DNA from: Brachypterus glaber
Lineage: Eukaryota; Arthropoda; Insecta; Coleoptera; Kateretidae
Assembly (NCBI GenBank): GCA_958510825.1
Contig: OY294045.1
Location: 10,653,916 to 10,717,915 of the forward strand
Direction of reading: 5' to 3'
Length of the DNA: 64,000 nt
Part shown: in pieces, positions 42,982 through 54,912 of the stretch
Layout: the number at the start of each line of letters is the position of its first letter
Position numbering within the stretch: position 1 is the first letter of the stretch
Notes under the pieces: model-generated
Told to the model about the DNA's origin: nothing
The model's database searches: none
The model's input: the letters and a program-made list of their open reading frames with translations, nothing else
Translations under genes and position numbers: made by a program

Positions 42982-45131
42982 GTATTTATTTTAAAAGTAT
43001 TAATCTCAACGACAAAAATTCAACGACTGCGTAGCAGAAGAACTCTCTATGTAAATTATCAGATTCTTGGCTTAGTACGGAAAATACCATGTGAGATCAT
43101 GATCGTCAAGGAAAAACAAAGAAAACTTCTTCCTTTATGCTATTTTTGAACTACATGTTGATTTAGCGATTATACACATATGCACCGGAATTAATATTGT
43201 AAGCAATTTAATATCGAAAGTCTTAAATTTAAATCATGTTTATCTCAATGACAGAAATGCAACGACTGCTTAGCAGGAGAATTTTCAGTGACATTTCATT
43301 CCATAGCCATTAAGTCTCGACTCGTGCACAGAGTACAAAGTAAAATTTAACCAAATTCAAACAGACAGGGGTCTTAAAAGTTTCTAAATATTCCAAAACA
43401 TATTAAAAAAAAATTGAATGATTTTAAAAAAAGTTTCACCAAGGCTCATTGGGCCTAAAGTTAGGCCCACGTCGGAAATATCCAAAAAAAGTATCTAAAA
43501 CTGGCATTTAAGTAAATTTATCAATAAAAAATATTTAGTATAAAAACGTTAAAAAATATATACAGGGTGTTAACTTAAGATAGTGACTATTCCACATTTT
43601 AATGTTTTTTTGCAAATATCTCCAAAACTTTTTACTTTAAGTATATGAACTCCATACTGATTTAAAAGAGAATTCAATTTTCTATTTATTTAAAATATTA
43701 ATTTTAATAAATATAAATAAAAATTTACAGAAAAACTTAAAAAGCAGCATTTTTAGCAAAAAAAAATGAAAAATTAAAAAAATGTTGAAAAAAAAATATA
43801 TGCAGTTAAATAGAGCATTTTATAAGCTGTAATGTATCACACGATCACCCTGTCTACTTAAAAAATGCCCCCCTCATGCCCCCCTGTCCAAATTTTAAAA
43901 TTGTAATAAATTTACATTGATCAATCATAACGGGTTAAGTCCAAAATAGTTTTTTGTATAACATACAAATTTACTGTAAAATTCACAAAAATTAGGGTAT
44001 TATAACTTCTTAAAAATGTCATCACTAAGATGTTATCGTTACCATGACATTTTAAAGGGACCTAACGTGACAACATTTTTACGATTTACTCCAATGGAGT
44101 TAGGCAACATAAATTTAGGTCTTCAATACCAACCCAAAAATAAAATTCCCTAAAAATATTATATTTGGATTTTATCACAGTGCAACAAAAAATGTGCATT
44201 ATATGCAAAATTATTAAAGAATACATAAAACAGCTTATTAAACACAAAAACAAGTACAAAATCTTCACACATAACGGGTTATTATCAATGACTGTCAAAT
44301 TAAGGAGTAGGTCATACGTTCCCTAGGAAACTTTAGAACTACTGTACACAGCTGTGTTAAAAAAATAAAAAAAAATAGGTTTTAACCTAAAAAAAACAAA
44401 TATCTTACCTTCATGTAATGTAAAATATAATCTAAAATATTATTTTTACTTAAAATATGCATAATTTTATTTTAAAACAATAATAATTATACTTTTATCT
44501 CTTTCTGTAGAACTTCTCTCTTTATCTAATCTAAATAGGCGGCAGTCCATTCGGTCTATATGGATTTAACCCACTCTACATTTATTTTAAGTATTAGGTA
44601 TTGTTGAACCTTTTGGCGTCATAACTTAAGCTGTCATCTCGTTTAACAACACATACAAAATACTTACATTTATTTTATTTTAAAACGTAAAATCTTGGCG
44701 GTTAAACCCCAAAATTGGGTTTCTGAACATTTAATTGAGCTGAATTTTTTATGACCCACTTAGGGGACCAAAATAAAGGTTTTAACCAATTTTGGACTTT
44801 TCAAAATCGGTGACCAAAAATTTTTCGGCCCAGCCTTAATGGTCATACATAAATGTCAAAATTGGACGAATTTAAAATTTAATAAGCTTCTGTGTCTAAA
44901 TACCAGTTATAAACTGCAAGTTAATTGCCAGGGTCTCAAGATCAAAGGTTGATTGCTAGCATGCTAATGAGTCAATAAACTTTGAGAGTGTACAAAAACC
45001 TTCTGGCTTGTGAATTGGCTTTCGATCGAGCAAATTTTCGATAATTATAATTAGTTGCAGCGGCGGACTGGTCCCTGGCCCACCCACACCCATTTTAAAG
45101 TTATTATTTATGATTATTTGCATTAACCCAG
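42982..45131. other. 2.1-kb interval without recognised gene
   Basis: A lone TATACAGGGTGTTAACTTAAG end lies at 43559. The segment 43830-43960 resembles the TATACAGAGCGGT repeat family. Otherwise AT-rich. Confidence 0.4.
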
Positions 45132-45805
45132 GGACGGATCTACACAGATAAAAATCACACAATCACTTAATAAGTTATGTAAAATTTCACAAAACTTATT
45201 GCTATATTTTTAGAATTTACATAATATATTATGTATCTTCACTTAACTTATTATGTAATTTTTAAGTTTCACATAACTTTTTATGTAATTTTTAAGTTTC
45301 ATATAATATATTATGTATTTTCACATAATATATTATGTAATTTTTGGTACGCTTTATTCCTAGAACATAACGTAGGTAAGAATATTTCCAACGTTGAGTT
45401 TTTTACAGAATATGTTCTGTAAAATTTTATTTTATATAAATTTTTACAGAATATGTTCCGTAAAACTTTATTTCACATAAATTTTTAGAGAATATGTTCT
45501 GTAAATTTTTATTTCACATAAATTTTTACAGAATATGTTCCGCAAAATTTTACTTCACATAACTTATTATGAAATTATACAGAATATGTTCTGGAAAACT
45601 CACATAACTTAACGTTGGGGAACGTTCAAGTATTATGTAACGCTCTAGGGGGGTGGGGGGTTTCGAAAATGTTACGCCGCATTACAAAGGGGGGTGGGGT
45701 GTCAGTCAAAATGTTACGTAACACTTAAAAAATTATAATGGGCAAAAATTTTGCGTTACGTAATACTTGGTAATATTCTTACAAATATTTTTATCAGTGT
45801 AGAGT
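45132..45805. mobile_element. Palindrome-array element with 17-bp TIRs
   Basis: The ends TCTACACAGATAAAAAT and ATTTTTATCAGTGTAGA are inverted repeats with 15-16 of 17 matches. The interior is two successive tandem arrays: TTATGTAATTTTTAAGTTTC units of about 30-33 bp (45180-45345) and ACAGAATATGTTCTGTAAAA units of about 40-45 bp (45405-45600). It also hosts the repeat at 45617-45776. No coding capacity. Confidence 0.75.
45617..45776. mobile_element. 160-bp relative of repeat G, nested
   Basis: GGGGAACGTTCAAGTATTATG at the left and GCGTTACGTAATACTTGG at the right form terminal inverted repeats around a G-rich centre. Confidence 0.75.
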
Positions 45806-45924
45806 CAAGGAGGTATCTATTTATTTGTTTATTTCTTCGAACTTAGTCGTGAAGTGGGTTACCTAAATCTGTTTTGGCGCATTCATCAAGAAATTAGCAT
45901 TTTTAAAACACACAAAAAATAGTT

Positions 45925-46088
45925 ATAATGAACGTTCACTTTCGGGTTTAGACCGTGTTGATGAATTTTTACTGAAGTTTCAGATTAATCCCTGAAGAAG
46001 TCTCTAGCAGTCTAAAAGTAAATCCATCAGCACGGTCTAAACCCGAAAATGAATCTTAGTGGCAGTGAAAGCTTAAAATCTAAAATAG
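45925..46088 (+). mobile_element. Hairpin retroposon with hammerhead remnant, copy 2
   Basis: 164 bp flanked by the direct repeat AAAATAGTT (45916-45924 and 46089-46097). The arms contain GGGTTTAGACCGTG and CACGGTCTAAACCC, as in the copy at 27862, and the 3' end GTGAAAGCTTAAAATCTAAAA is the same. The loop carries TCC then CTGAAGA (45992-45998) and GTCTCT, the 5' half of a hammerhead; the expected GAAAC half is degraded to AAAAG. The two copies thus preserve opposite halves. Confidence 0.8.
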
Positions 46089-46097
46089 AAAATAGTT

Positions 46098-47414
46098 TTT
46101 AAAAATCTTTAACTAGCCTAGCCACTTTTCAAAAATCATAAAGAATAATAATAAGTCGTTTATATTTTAGCATTTAATATTTTTTTTCTTAAAATTATGT
46201 TCATATATGATGAATTACCCCATTGTCCGTCCCCCTAAATCCGCCACGTTCATAAAAGTGTAGACCCTTTTATTGGTTTATTAAACGGGCCTGTTTGTTT
46301 GTATACCCATAATAAAGATTTGATCTTGAATTGTTAATATTTTTTTCAAAATCTAAATTTTGGTAGTGCAAGATGCGTAACTACGTCACTAAGAGGGCAT
46401 ACATAACCTCACAGTGAATTTGTATTTCGTTGACGGGACTAAATAAACATCGAAATAGGCATGAAGAATATACAGAAGTTATCTGCCAGCAAATTTTCGA
46501 TAACTATAATATGGACTTCTGATTTAAATTTAATTTAAGACCCAGTATTTGCCTATCTGCGAAGTTTGGAGAAATTACAAGGAATAATTTAGGCTATAAA
46601 CAGCCAAATATCCTATAGGATATCGAGATTTGTGCTTTGGTTTATTTACTTACCATCTGCACTGCCTTCAGTAGTTAAATGATCAAACTGTTCCCCAGTA
46701 AAATTTAGATAAAACATGTGAAACGGGTACCTTTTCTAGACGGGTGGAAAAATGAGGAAGTTTATAAAATAATATATCAAATTAACTTTACTTTTCCTGT
46801 ATTTTTGGACCATATCCTTTTGTTTTTTCTTTGTAGCCTTATCGGATTGTTTTTCTGGCCGCACCATTATCAGAAATTAATTTTACCTATGATTGAAATT
46901 TTACCTATGATTTAAATTTTACTACTGTCAAATGTTGACATCTAATTAAACATGTAAAAATATTAATTTATTATTCCATCAATCTATTTTCTAATCATCG
47001 TACAGTGATATTGGTAGACTGACAGTTTCGGGTTGCTGGTCGTCTTCAGTACAAGATCAAGAAAACAGTCCCTGATCTTACTCGCAAAAGAAGTAAAATC
47101 ATCAGATTGATGTAAACTTGTGCGCCATCTATTGCTAGATGTAGACAACTACTCATAATTCTCCTAGTCTAGAGACTGAATGGTAGCAAGTTGAAGACTT
47201 GTGCGTCTCAAGCACATAGTAACGTGTGGTTAGTGGTAGAATTTATTAGGACAGAAATTTATAATTTTAAACAAAATTATAAAAATACATATTAATTTAT
47301 TATTTCATTAATCTATTTTCTAATCATATTACAGAGTGATATTGGTAGACTGGGAAAGTTTAAGTATTACGTAACGCAAATTTTGATCATTTTTATAATA
47401 TTAGTAATTTATAA
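46098..47414. other. Interval with ~64-bp direct repeats, no gene
   Basis: 46957-47020 and 47287-47350 are direct repeats (ATCTATTTTCTAATCAT, GTGATATTGGTAGACTG) 330 bp apart, perhaps a partial tandem duplication. A repeat-G end lies at 47351-47396. An ORF at 46718-46915 has no recognised family. Confidence 0.5.
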
Positions 47415-47826
47415 TCAGTAGTCGGCGTAAACTGAGTTATGACTCATCAAGTTGTAGATAAACACAGAAACATAGGCTTCGGAATAATTTTGCCGAATTA
47501 TGAAGGACATTTTTATAAAGGTTACTAAATCGAAACATTTGACGACTAATTTGTTACACACAACAATATTGACTATACATATTAACTATACATATGTATA
47601 TATATATCGGTGTTTTTCAAAGAAAAAACCGACATTCGATTTTTATCTTTTAAAAATACGAAAGTTTTTAATTTTTATTTATCGATAACTTTTTACCTTA
47701 CTCGCTTAAATGGAATCATTAAAAAAAATCAAGACATAAAGAAATAAAAATGTAAATATTTAAAACCTCGCGTCAACGCTAGAGTCGACGCGGCGCCTAT
47801 ATGAGCACTGGAAATTCGCCGAGTAC
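47415..47826 (-). mobile_element. Element X, copy 2
   Basis: Inverted and longer relative of 7887-8189, sharing both ends. The larger size is due to extra AT-rich sequence in the middle (about 47610-47740). Confidence 0.65.
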
Positions 47827-48260
47827 TGTTTATAATATAAATACCCATTCTATTTCTATAATAAAAAATTCACATAAAGCTATATATTTTTATTAAATTA
47901 TTCGAACGTTTTTTTCTGTAGACTCGTCCATGTTTTATTAATACGATTTTAAGGCTAAATGCTTTCTAAGCATTTTTATGTAGGTCCTGGCATTTTCAAA
48001 GGAATTAATAAACTCAATTTAAAAAGCCATTTTTGAAGCTTATTAAAGGTACACATAGAGAATAATTAAGCATTTTTGGGTTAGTTTCCTTTAAAACATC
48101 TAAATAAATGTGTTTTCAGTTTTAATTTCAAAAAACTAATAGTTTTTGCCCCCTTTGTCCAATGTTAATAATATTTGACGAGAAGCAAAGGTCCTGAATG
48201 GTTTGGTGAAAGATTTTCTAAGAAGGACAAAAGTTATATCAATTAATTTTATGTGTGGTT
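47827..48260. other. Interval without recognised feature
   Basis: AT-rich, no gene or assigned repeat. Confidence 0.4.
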
Positions 48261-49575
48261 ACACAGCCACACAAAAAGAAAAAAAGGTCCGGATTTTTTA
48301 GGAGACCATTAATGCATTGTGTTCTTATGTATTTTGAGGCGCTGAATCCGAATTTGAGGTCAAAATAGAACCCTATCCAATTAGTTTTGGAGATATCCTC
48401 GAAAAACGTTCCTTTTATACAGGGTGATCAATAACTGGCATGCCAAAATTTAATATGTGATTCTGCATCCAAATATATTCGCAAATGAGCCCTAAGGGAG
48501 CTACGGCCCTTTAAAATTGTAGTAAAAATAGGGTTTTTAATTAATAACTCTAGTACCCTTTAAGCTAGAGCGACGAGTTTTTGCATGTATACTAGTATTA
48601 ATAAGGACAATAAGTTTATGTTAATTTATTTTTTGAAATTTATCCTACACGGAAAAATGTATTAGGCTTAACACATTTTTGCCCCAAACTTTTTTATGTG
48701 TACTTTTTTTGCATTTTTTTGAAAAAATATGGATTCCTTGAGTAAAAATACATAAAAAATGTCATATATTGTAACACTGTAGAAGCAACCGTTTTCAAAA
48801 AAAAAATGCAATTAAGGGGAAGTAACATTTTGTGCCACCAAAAACCTTACTTTTTAAAAGACTCCTTTAATATTAAATTTAGGTGTTTTGTTGATGAATA
48901 CTATTTTGCTCACTTTTAAATGAAGAATTGTCCTGCAGCATTAAAATTTTATTGATGCTTTTTTCTGTTCCCCATTCAATATGTCATCGTCGAAGGGCCG
49001 TGAGTCTGTTAGGGCTCATTTTCGGACCAACCTTTATAGGAACTTTTTTTCATATTTTTGGATGTAGAATCACCTCTTAAATTTTGGCATGGCAGTTACT
49101 GATCACCCTGTATACTCGAAAATAACGTTTATTCCAAAACGAATTTTATTTATTCCAAAACTAATCACATGAGGTGCTTTTTTGACCTTAAATTCGAATT
49201 TAGCGTCTCAAAATACATAGGATTACAATGGTATCCGAAAAAAATCTTGTCCTTTTCTTTTGTATGACTATTCATGTGGCCACAGAAACAAAAACAAAAG
49301 GTCAAGAATTGTTTCGGAGACCATTGTATCACTATGTATTTTGAGGAGCTGAATCCGAATTTGGGGTCAAAATAGCACCTTATCCTAGTTTTGGAGATAA
49401 CCTCAAAAAACTTTATTCTCATACTCGAAAGTAATATCTTTTGAGGTTGTCTCCAAAATTAATCTGATGAGGTGCTATTTTGACTACAGATTGGGATTCA
49501 GCGCCTCAAAATACATAGGAATACAAATGTCTCCTAAACAAATCCGGACCTTTTTTTCTTTTTGTGTGGCGGTGT
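48261..49575. mobile_element. Foldback element of inverted modules, copy 2
   Basis: The ends are inverted repeats of about 45 bp (ACACAGCCACACAAAAAG, AGGTCCGGATT). Four or more modules in alternating orientation repeat TATGTATTTTGAGGCGCTGAA and GGTGCTATTTTGAC. A TACAGGGTGATCA MITE (48416-49114) is inserted in the first module. Copy 1 is at 22631-23200. Confidence 0.8.
48416..49114. mobile_element. TACAGGGTGATCA MITE, copy 2
   Basis: 699 bp with the same long terminal inverted repeats and interior as the copy at 40220-40954 (AAATGAGCCCTAAGGGAGC, GAAAAATGTATTAGGCTTAA). It is nested in the foldback element. Confidence 0.88.
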
Positions 49576-49679
49576 TATTAATTACTGAGTAAATAAAATT
49601 TGATTTCACCGAATTGTTGTTTAATTTTTTTTTTTTCATCAAAATCATCAAAAAGCGTTTTTTTACTCAATTTATCAAT

Positions 49680-50090
49680 TTTAAGTTGTGATTATGCATA
49701 ATTATTTATAATTATGTCTAATTTTACATCAATTATGTACATAATTGATGTAAAATTATAGTTATACATATAGTTATACTTAATTTGATGCAAAATTATG
49801 CATTATCATATAAAAACTTTGTCATGCATGGTGCGCCTTCGCCAAAATTTAAAATGTTATGCATGATCAAACATAATTAGGTATAGGTCTATGAATACCC
49901 ATACATAATTATGCATGATCATACCGGGTCAAAATTCATGCATGGTCAAAATTCATGCATGGTCAAAATTCATACATGACTATGTATAATCATGCATAAT
50001 CATGTAAAATTCTACCTAATTTTAGGTAAAATTAGACATAATTATGCATAATGATGCATGATCATACATAAACTTTTTTTCCCCGGGTAG
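49680..50090. repeat. Array of CATAATTATGCATGATCAT palindromic words
   Basis: Many self-complementary words around ATAATTATGCAT and GTACATAATTGATG. Three tandem 17-bp units of GGTCAAAATTCATGCAT lie at 49926-49975. It ends near CCCCGGGTAGCACG. No coding capacity. Confidence 0.75.
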
Positions 50091-50540
50091 CACGTATCAG
50101 GCTCAGTTTATCGAAATTTTCTTTAAAGAAACCAGTTGTAATATAGTGCTACAACTGCGTTATTTCCCATAGCATTTCAAAAAAATTATATTGTGCGAAA
50201 AAATTGCCAACATTTTTATTTTTACTATTTTAAAAGTAGAAGTTGTCACAAAGTGAACATTTTTGGGATCTCATGCAGATTTGTGAATAATTTTATGTGG
50301 CGTCGAAAGTTTGAATCTCTCTCTCTCTTGCGAGGGCCTAGCTCGAAATTCAAAATTATTTTGAATACCTGAGTGCGCCTCTGCACGCATTCAAGAACAA
50401 TAATGCGAAGTGGGAGTAGCTTGTACGTGGAGTTTAGAGGCCGCAGTTTAGGGATTAGCAGTCGAGGTCAGATTTTCGATGTGGTGTAATGCGTTGTGTG
50501 TTTTTGGAACTTTCCGGGTATGTAAGTTAAAATTAAACCC
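50091..50540. other. Interval with a GC-richer segment and a donor-like site
   Basis: 50300-50520 is less AT-rich than its surroundings and is followed by CCGG then GTATGTAAGT (50518), a good splice-donor match. It could be an untranslated upstream exon, but no start site or acceptor supports this. Confidence 0.3.
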
Positions 50541-50880
50541 TAAATAGTTATTTATGGTACTAGTGGGTAAAGTAAGATATTGCCCATGAGAAACTTAACC
50601 TGCTAGGCGTCAGCCAAGCAGGTTAATTTTCGAGAGGGCAATATCGGTTTACCCATGAGTGCCATACAAGGTTTTATCCAATAAATAGCTTAGGAATTCA
50701 TATTTTTATTAAAAATTTTATTGTCATTTACAAGAAAATAATTTGACAAGTGACAGTTGAGTGGGTAAAATAAATAATTATCCACTCAATAAAGTAAAAG
50801 CCATGCGGGAGTTATTATTGAGTTTATCTATTTAAAATAAAGCTGGTAATTTTCTTATTATCTGTATGTATTGGATAAAA
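50541..50880 (+). mobile_element. Repeat W, copy 2
   Basis: Inverted relative to 28957-29285 and immediately upstream of repeat R copy D. Confidence 0.8.
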
Positions 50881-50883
50881 CTT

Positions 50884-51604
50884 ATTTTTTCTACGACTGC
50901 TTTAGAATGTTAGCAAATACACACACTTTTCAAACACAGACTGAATCCATTCTATCTCTAGATTCGGTATGAATATTCCGTATCAAGTGTTAGATTGAGC
51001 ACATGTAGTGCCATCTCTTGTTTATAAAAGTAAAGAAAACTGTAGCAAAATTAGCAAAAATATATTTATTTTACCATGAAATATTAAATAATTTAATGCA
51101 ATTTAAAGTTTTCCGTTAAAATTACATAAATTTTATTAGTTTTTCTTAATATTTGACCAGTTTTTTTATCAATTTAGTTTAACAAATTAAAACTGCTCCA
51201 TCTATTGTTAAATATTTAAACCTGATATCTGTCACAACAAACTGACATAACCTTCAATTTTTGCATTATAATTTGTAAATATGTGCTAAAATTAAATAAA
51301 AATATTTTCAGTACTGATTTTATAAAATTATTAAATAACATTAATTGCTTTATTTAAAAATATGTGTTTTGTTGCATTTACAATGTCAAACCACAAAAAA
51401 TATCGTTTTTAACCTTGTCCGCAGTTTAAAGCCATACAGTGTTTCATATTTGCAGTCGAAGAAAAAGTATAGTCTACAACACGTATGGAATAGTCATTCC
51501 GCTCTCGCGAGACCGTCATACTCGCCTGCCGGCTCGTATGACAAACTTTCCGCTCGCGCGGAATATTGTCTATTCCATACTAGTTATAGAATATACTATT
51601 CTAG
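50884..51604 (+). mobile_element. 720-bp repeat family R, copy D
   Basis: Full-length copy with the same limits as copy A; the GC-rich hairpin is at about 51482-51581. Confidence 0.88.
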
Positions 51605-52464
51605 TGTTTAGATAGTTACATTCAATTATAATCACACGTTTTTTGTGTTAAAATGTATTTCTATGTCTATTTGAGTAAATTTATGTATTTTCGGGGCCAA
51701 AAATACGTATAAACTTTGAACTTTTCTTTTATAATTACGACTTAACTGTCTTAGAAAAAGACACTAGCGTCTACGTTGCCAAATCATGCAATTTAAAAAT
51801 GTTTTAAAATGTTGGGTATTTCAAGTATTTTCAGAAATTATAACTATCATTATTATTATTGTTATTTTTAATATATTTCCGGTTTCGGTGAACTTATAGT
51901 TCGTAATGCTATGATCGCCTGGCTTTTTGTATGTTTTTATCTAAACTGGTCAGCAAATGAAGTGTATCACTAAAAAAATTGATATTTTTTAAACCACTAT
52001 ATTTCAAAGGCCGCTAGCCCGTTTTGAATAATAAAAAAAGTCCAAACGGCTGGTCTTTTGGCTTTATTTTGCAATGATAAAGATCTAAAAAAATAATTAT
52101 TTATATAGAGTATACCAAAATACGCGCAAGTATGTTTTCTTAGGTAAAATTGTCGTATGTTCCATTTTTGCAACAATTATTTATATCGGTTCCTTTGGGT
52201 ACTAAAATCGCAAAAAACGTGATTAAATCACATAATAGGTCAGATTTAAAATTATAGATCTGAAGTATATATGGCTCAAACTTCAAAGAACTGTTTAAAA
52301 ACAAAATTACAATTTCGAGAAAAACTTTGCGAACATAGCAATATGTCAAAGACACTTTTAAAAGTCGGTAACATAATAGGCAAGAACATTACATAAATTA
52401 AATTTCTAATTTGAGATAATTCAGTTTATCCTTTCCTGAAATTTTCGGTTTTGTCACATACGTG
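51605..52464. other. Interval without recognised feature
   Basis: AT-rich, no gene or assigned repeat. Confidence 0.4.
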
Positions 52465-52790
52465 TTATTTATTTATTAATTTAGTTATTAATTTATTAAG
52501 CAATATATTACAAAGTCATGGGGAGTTCCAAATAAGCTTTTAGCTTGTGCTAGGGACTTCCCATACAAAATTATCCGAAATTATAATTATTATGTTTCTG
52601 ACAGTAAATTTTTTATTTTCTTCTTTTTTCTTTAGTCCTTAATAAATCTTGATGCTTTCCATATTATCTATCTTCTTATTAAGCAATTGTACCCATGTTC
52701 TTTATTTATTTTTCTTTTATCCATTAAAAAATTTACAGAAAAATTTTGATAAAAAACATATTGACATTGTAGGTATCAATAATAGTAATG
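52465..52790 (-). mobile_element. Probable 3' end of a Jockey-like LINE
   Basis: On the minus strand, Lys/Arg-rich short coding remnants are followed by GGGAAGTCCCTAGCACAAGC, a GGAACTCCCC block and a TTAATAAATTAATAA-type tail. This resembles LINE 3' ends. No conserved domain remains, so the call is tentative. Confidence 0.45.
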
Positions 52791-53475
52791 GGTAAGTCAA
52801 AAATAAGTTTTTGGTAAATAATGTTTAATAATCTTCTGCAGAATCTTTGACAATAAATTTCATATTTTGTTGAACGATTCGGATAGTATTTTTTTTACCT
52901 GATTCCGAATATCCTTGAAGTAAATCGCTATGTTTTTCCGTTTTCGAGAAAAATGCTCTTGAAAATATTTTATTCCGTTTTTTTTTTCTGTTTTTCAAGT
53001 GCTTGTAGAAAAATTATCATAGTACCTGAAAGTTTTTATCCAGGCTTCATTTAGAGCGGGGCTCTTACTCTTTAAAATCGTAAAAGAAAAACTTAGCACA
53101 GTGTTTAGTGGTAAATTTAAATATATTTTTAAAATACCGCTGAATGTGTAATGTGTAGACCTTCTGCTACCATGATCCATAATCAGATTTTTCTGTAGAG
53201 CTACTTCATCTCAATAATCCTTGAGGATGCCGTAACCTAAAGGAACCGGATCCAGAAACTGGCGATTTAGAAATTCCATTTTAAAACATAAGTAAAATTC
53301 AGCCGGGAGATAGCAACTCGTGGAAAAATGTTCAGCAGCTCTTCAACTATATGGAATATATGCAAAACAAGGCATTTATTTACTGCGGCCGCAATTCGGA
53401 CCACGAAAATCAACAACCGGATTTTAAATTAGAGTTTAAAATTAAATTAAATATACAGGTCAGAAATAAACATAT
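52791..53475. other. Interval without recognised feature
   Basis: AT-rich, with a short NotI-like GCGGCCGC at 53386. No gene seen. Confidence 0.4.
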
Positions 53476-53668
53476 TAAGGGTGGTCATTTAAAAACAATC
53501 CGCCTGAACTACCTCGCAAACTAAGCACTATATGAAAATTTAAAAAAAAAGTCAATTTGGTTTATACATTCTCTCCCTCGAAAAACCAAACTGACCTCTT
53601 TTTTAGTGTGTTTAATATTGTGCTTAGTTTGCGAGGTATTACTGGATCGTTTTAAAATCACCCTGTAT
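53476..53668. mobile_element. ~190-bp foldback MITE
   Basis: The arms pair over about 75 bp and include the perfect block ACCTCGCAAACTAAGCAC and its complement; the outer end is CACCCTGTATA-like. No coding capacity. Confidence 0.8.
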
Positions 53669-54107
53669 AATGTATACATTTTTTTTTACTTTTATTTTTG
53701 AGTCCATTTTTTTTGTCAGAATTTTTCTTTAGGCATTTGTTTTCAAGAATATTTAATTTCGTGGAAATTGCTATGTAGGGATTTTCAAGTTTGATGAGAC
53801 TAAATCTGGCAACAAAAATCTTCCTATATCTTTTTATGTTCTGGATAAATAAGACGTTACTTTAAGGCCTATCCAGAAGCTTGCATACGAACATAAAACA
53901 TAAGAATGCGATGCCGTGAGTGGCTTACAAGCTACATGGTGGCACATCAAGCCAATCACGACAAGGCATTGTTATGTACTATGTTGTTATACGAGCCTGT
54001 GGATATGCCCTTACCACACAGATACGGACGTGACTTTTTCTCGTACCTCGTCTCGCCAACCAAGCTCCTCCAGCAAAAGCTTTCTTTATTACCTTGTACA
54101 TAAATAC
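53669..54107. other. Interval with an unexplained GC-richer segment
   Basis: 53900-54100 has near-balanced base composition and overlapping 65- and 74-codon plus-strand ORFs of no recognised family. It abuts the tail of the next SINE and may be an old retroposed fragment or exon. Confidence 0.35.
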
Positions 54108-54394
54108 ATTTACATTACATTACATTATATTTTTGTTTAACCTCGTACTATTCTACTTAATTAAGCATCCCCTAAGTCCAGGACTTGTGTGGGCTAGTAG
54201 TAGAGGGAACCACCGGCTTTAATTGACTTTCGAACCAATTTATAGGGAGTGTCCACTTCACTTACGCTTTCGCCAAATTTCAATTATTAATTAACTGAAA
54301 AAGGCAAATCGGCGCCGGTGAGAATCGAACTCACGCTATTTTGGGTAGTAAACTCGTCAAGTACGACGCGGTAATCAACTACACCAATCCTCCC
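54108..54394 (-). mobile_element. tRNA-derived SINE, family 1, copy 3 (full length)
   Basis: Minus strand: GGGAGGATTGGTGTAGTTGA with an A-box, then a perfect T-arm-like hairpin GTGAG-TTCGATT-CTCAC containing the B-box, a body of about 190 bp and a (TAATG)n tail. It aligns with copy 1 in the head and body and with copy 2 in the 3' half. Confidence 0.88.
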
Positions 54395-54431
54395 ATAAAT
54401 AACTATTTATGTTTATAATTATTTGTTCTAG

Positions 54432-54549
54432 ATGGTGGCAACAGAGCCCGGAGTTGGAAACACCACCGCCGAGGCACCAGATGGCGGCACGACATTTGGA
54501 AAATTAAGACAAACCCTTTCTTCGTCCTTGCTGACAGCCCAGGACAAAG
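54432..54549 (+). CDS. Candidate coding exon of an unrecognised host gene
   Basis: A 118-bp GC-rich segment between a splice-acceptor-like TTGTTCTAG (ending 54431) and a strong donor AAAG then GTAAGTGA (54550). The frame starting at the ATG at 54432 is open for 39 codons plus one base. It begins MVATEPGVGNTTAEAPDGG and continues with a Ser/Leu-rich stretch (FGKLRQTLSSSLLTAQDK). The codons use G and C far more than the surrounding DNA, as expected for a constrained exon. The ATG may be the start codon or an internal Met. If real, the exon ends in phase 1 and the next exon lies beyond the transposon-rich sequence downstream. The protein family was not recognised. Confidence 0.6.
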
Positions 54550-54912
54550 GTAAGTGATCAAAGCAACTATATTCTCTCATATGCAATATGTCAGATAACC
54601 ATAATAAGTTACATTTTTTATTATGCCTTGTCCTGACTAATATGTTAGTGACACCATAACAGAATATTTTTTTAAGAATTCTTACAAATTCTTAAGGTGC
54701 TGTCACCAGAGTCATCAAAAGTATTATACTTCGTTGTTGATTGGATAATAGCAACCAAGAGCTTTCACTTTTATTATTACTTCTACCTTGTTAAAAACTA
54801 CTCAAGAATATTTTTTAACTCCGGTGAACCTTTAAAGAAATATCCTGAGAAATATCCAAGGCCAGATTCAGGGGAGAAGGTTCGGGGTCCGGGGTCGAGG
54901 GAGCCTGGCGTC
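54550..54912. other. Probable intron sequence
   Basis: Follows the donor at 54550. A 134-codon ORF spanning into the next palindrome shows no recognised domain and is not called. Confidence 0.4.

Noticed and set aside
49680..50090. CRISPR-like array
   Set aside because: The repeats are drifting palindromic words without constant spacers, in eukaryotic transposon-rich DNA.
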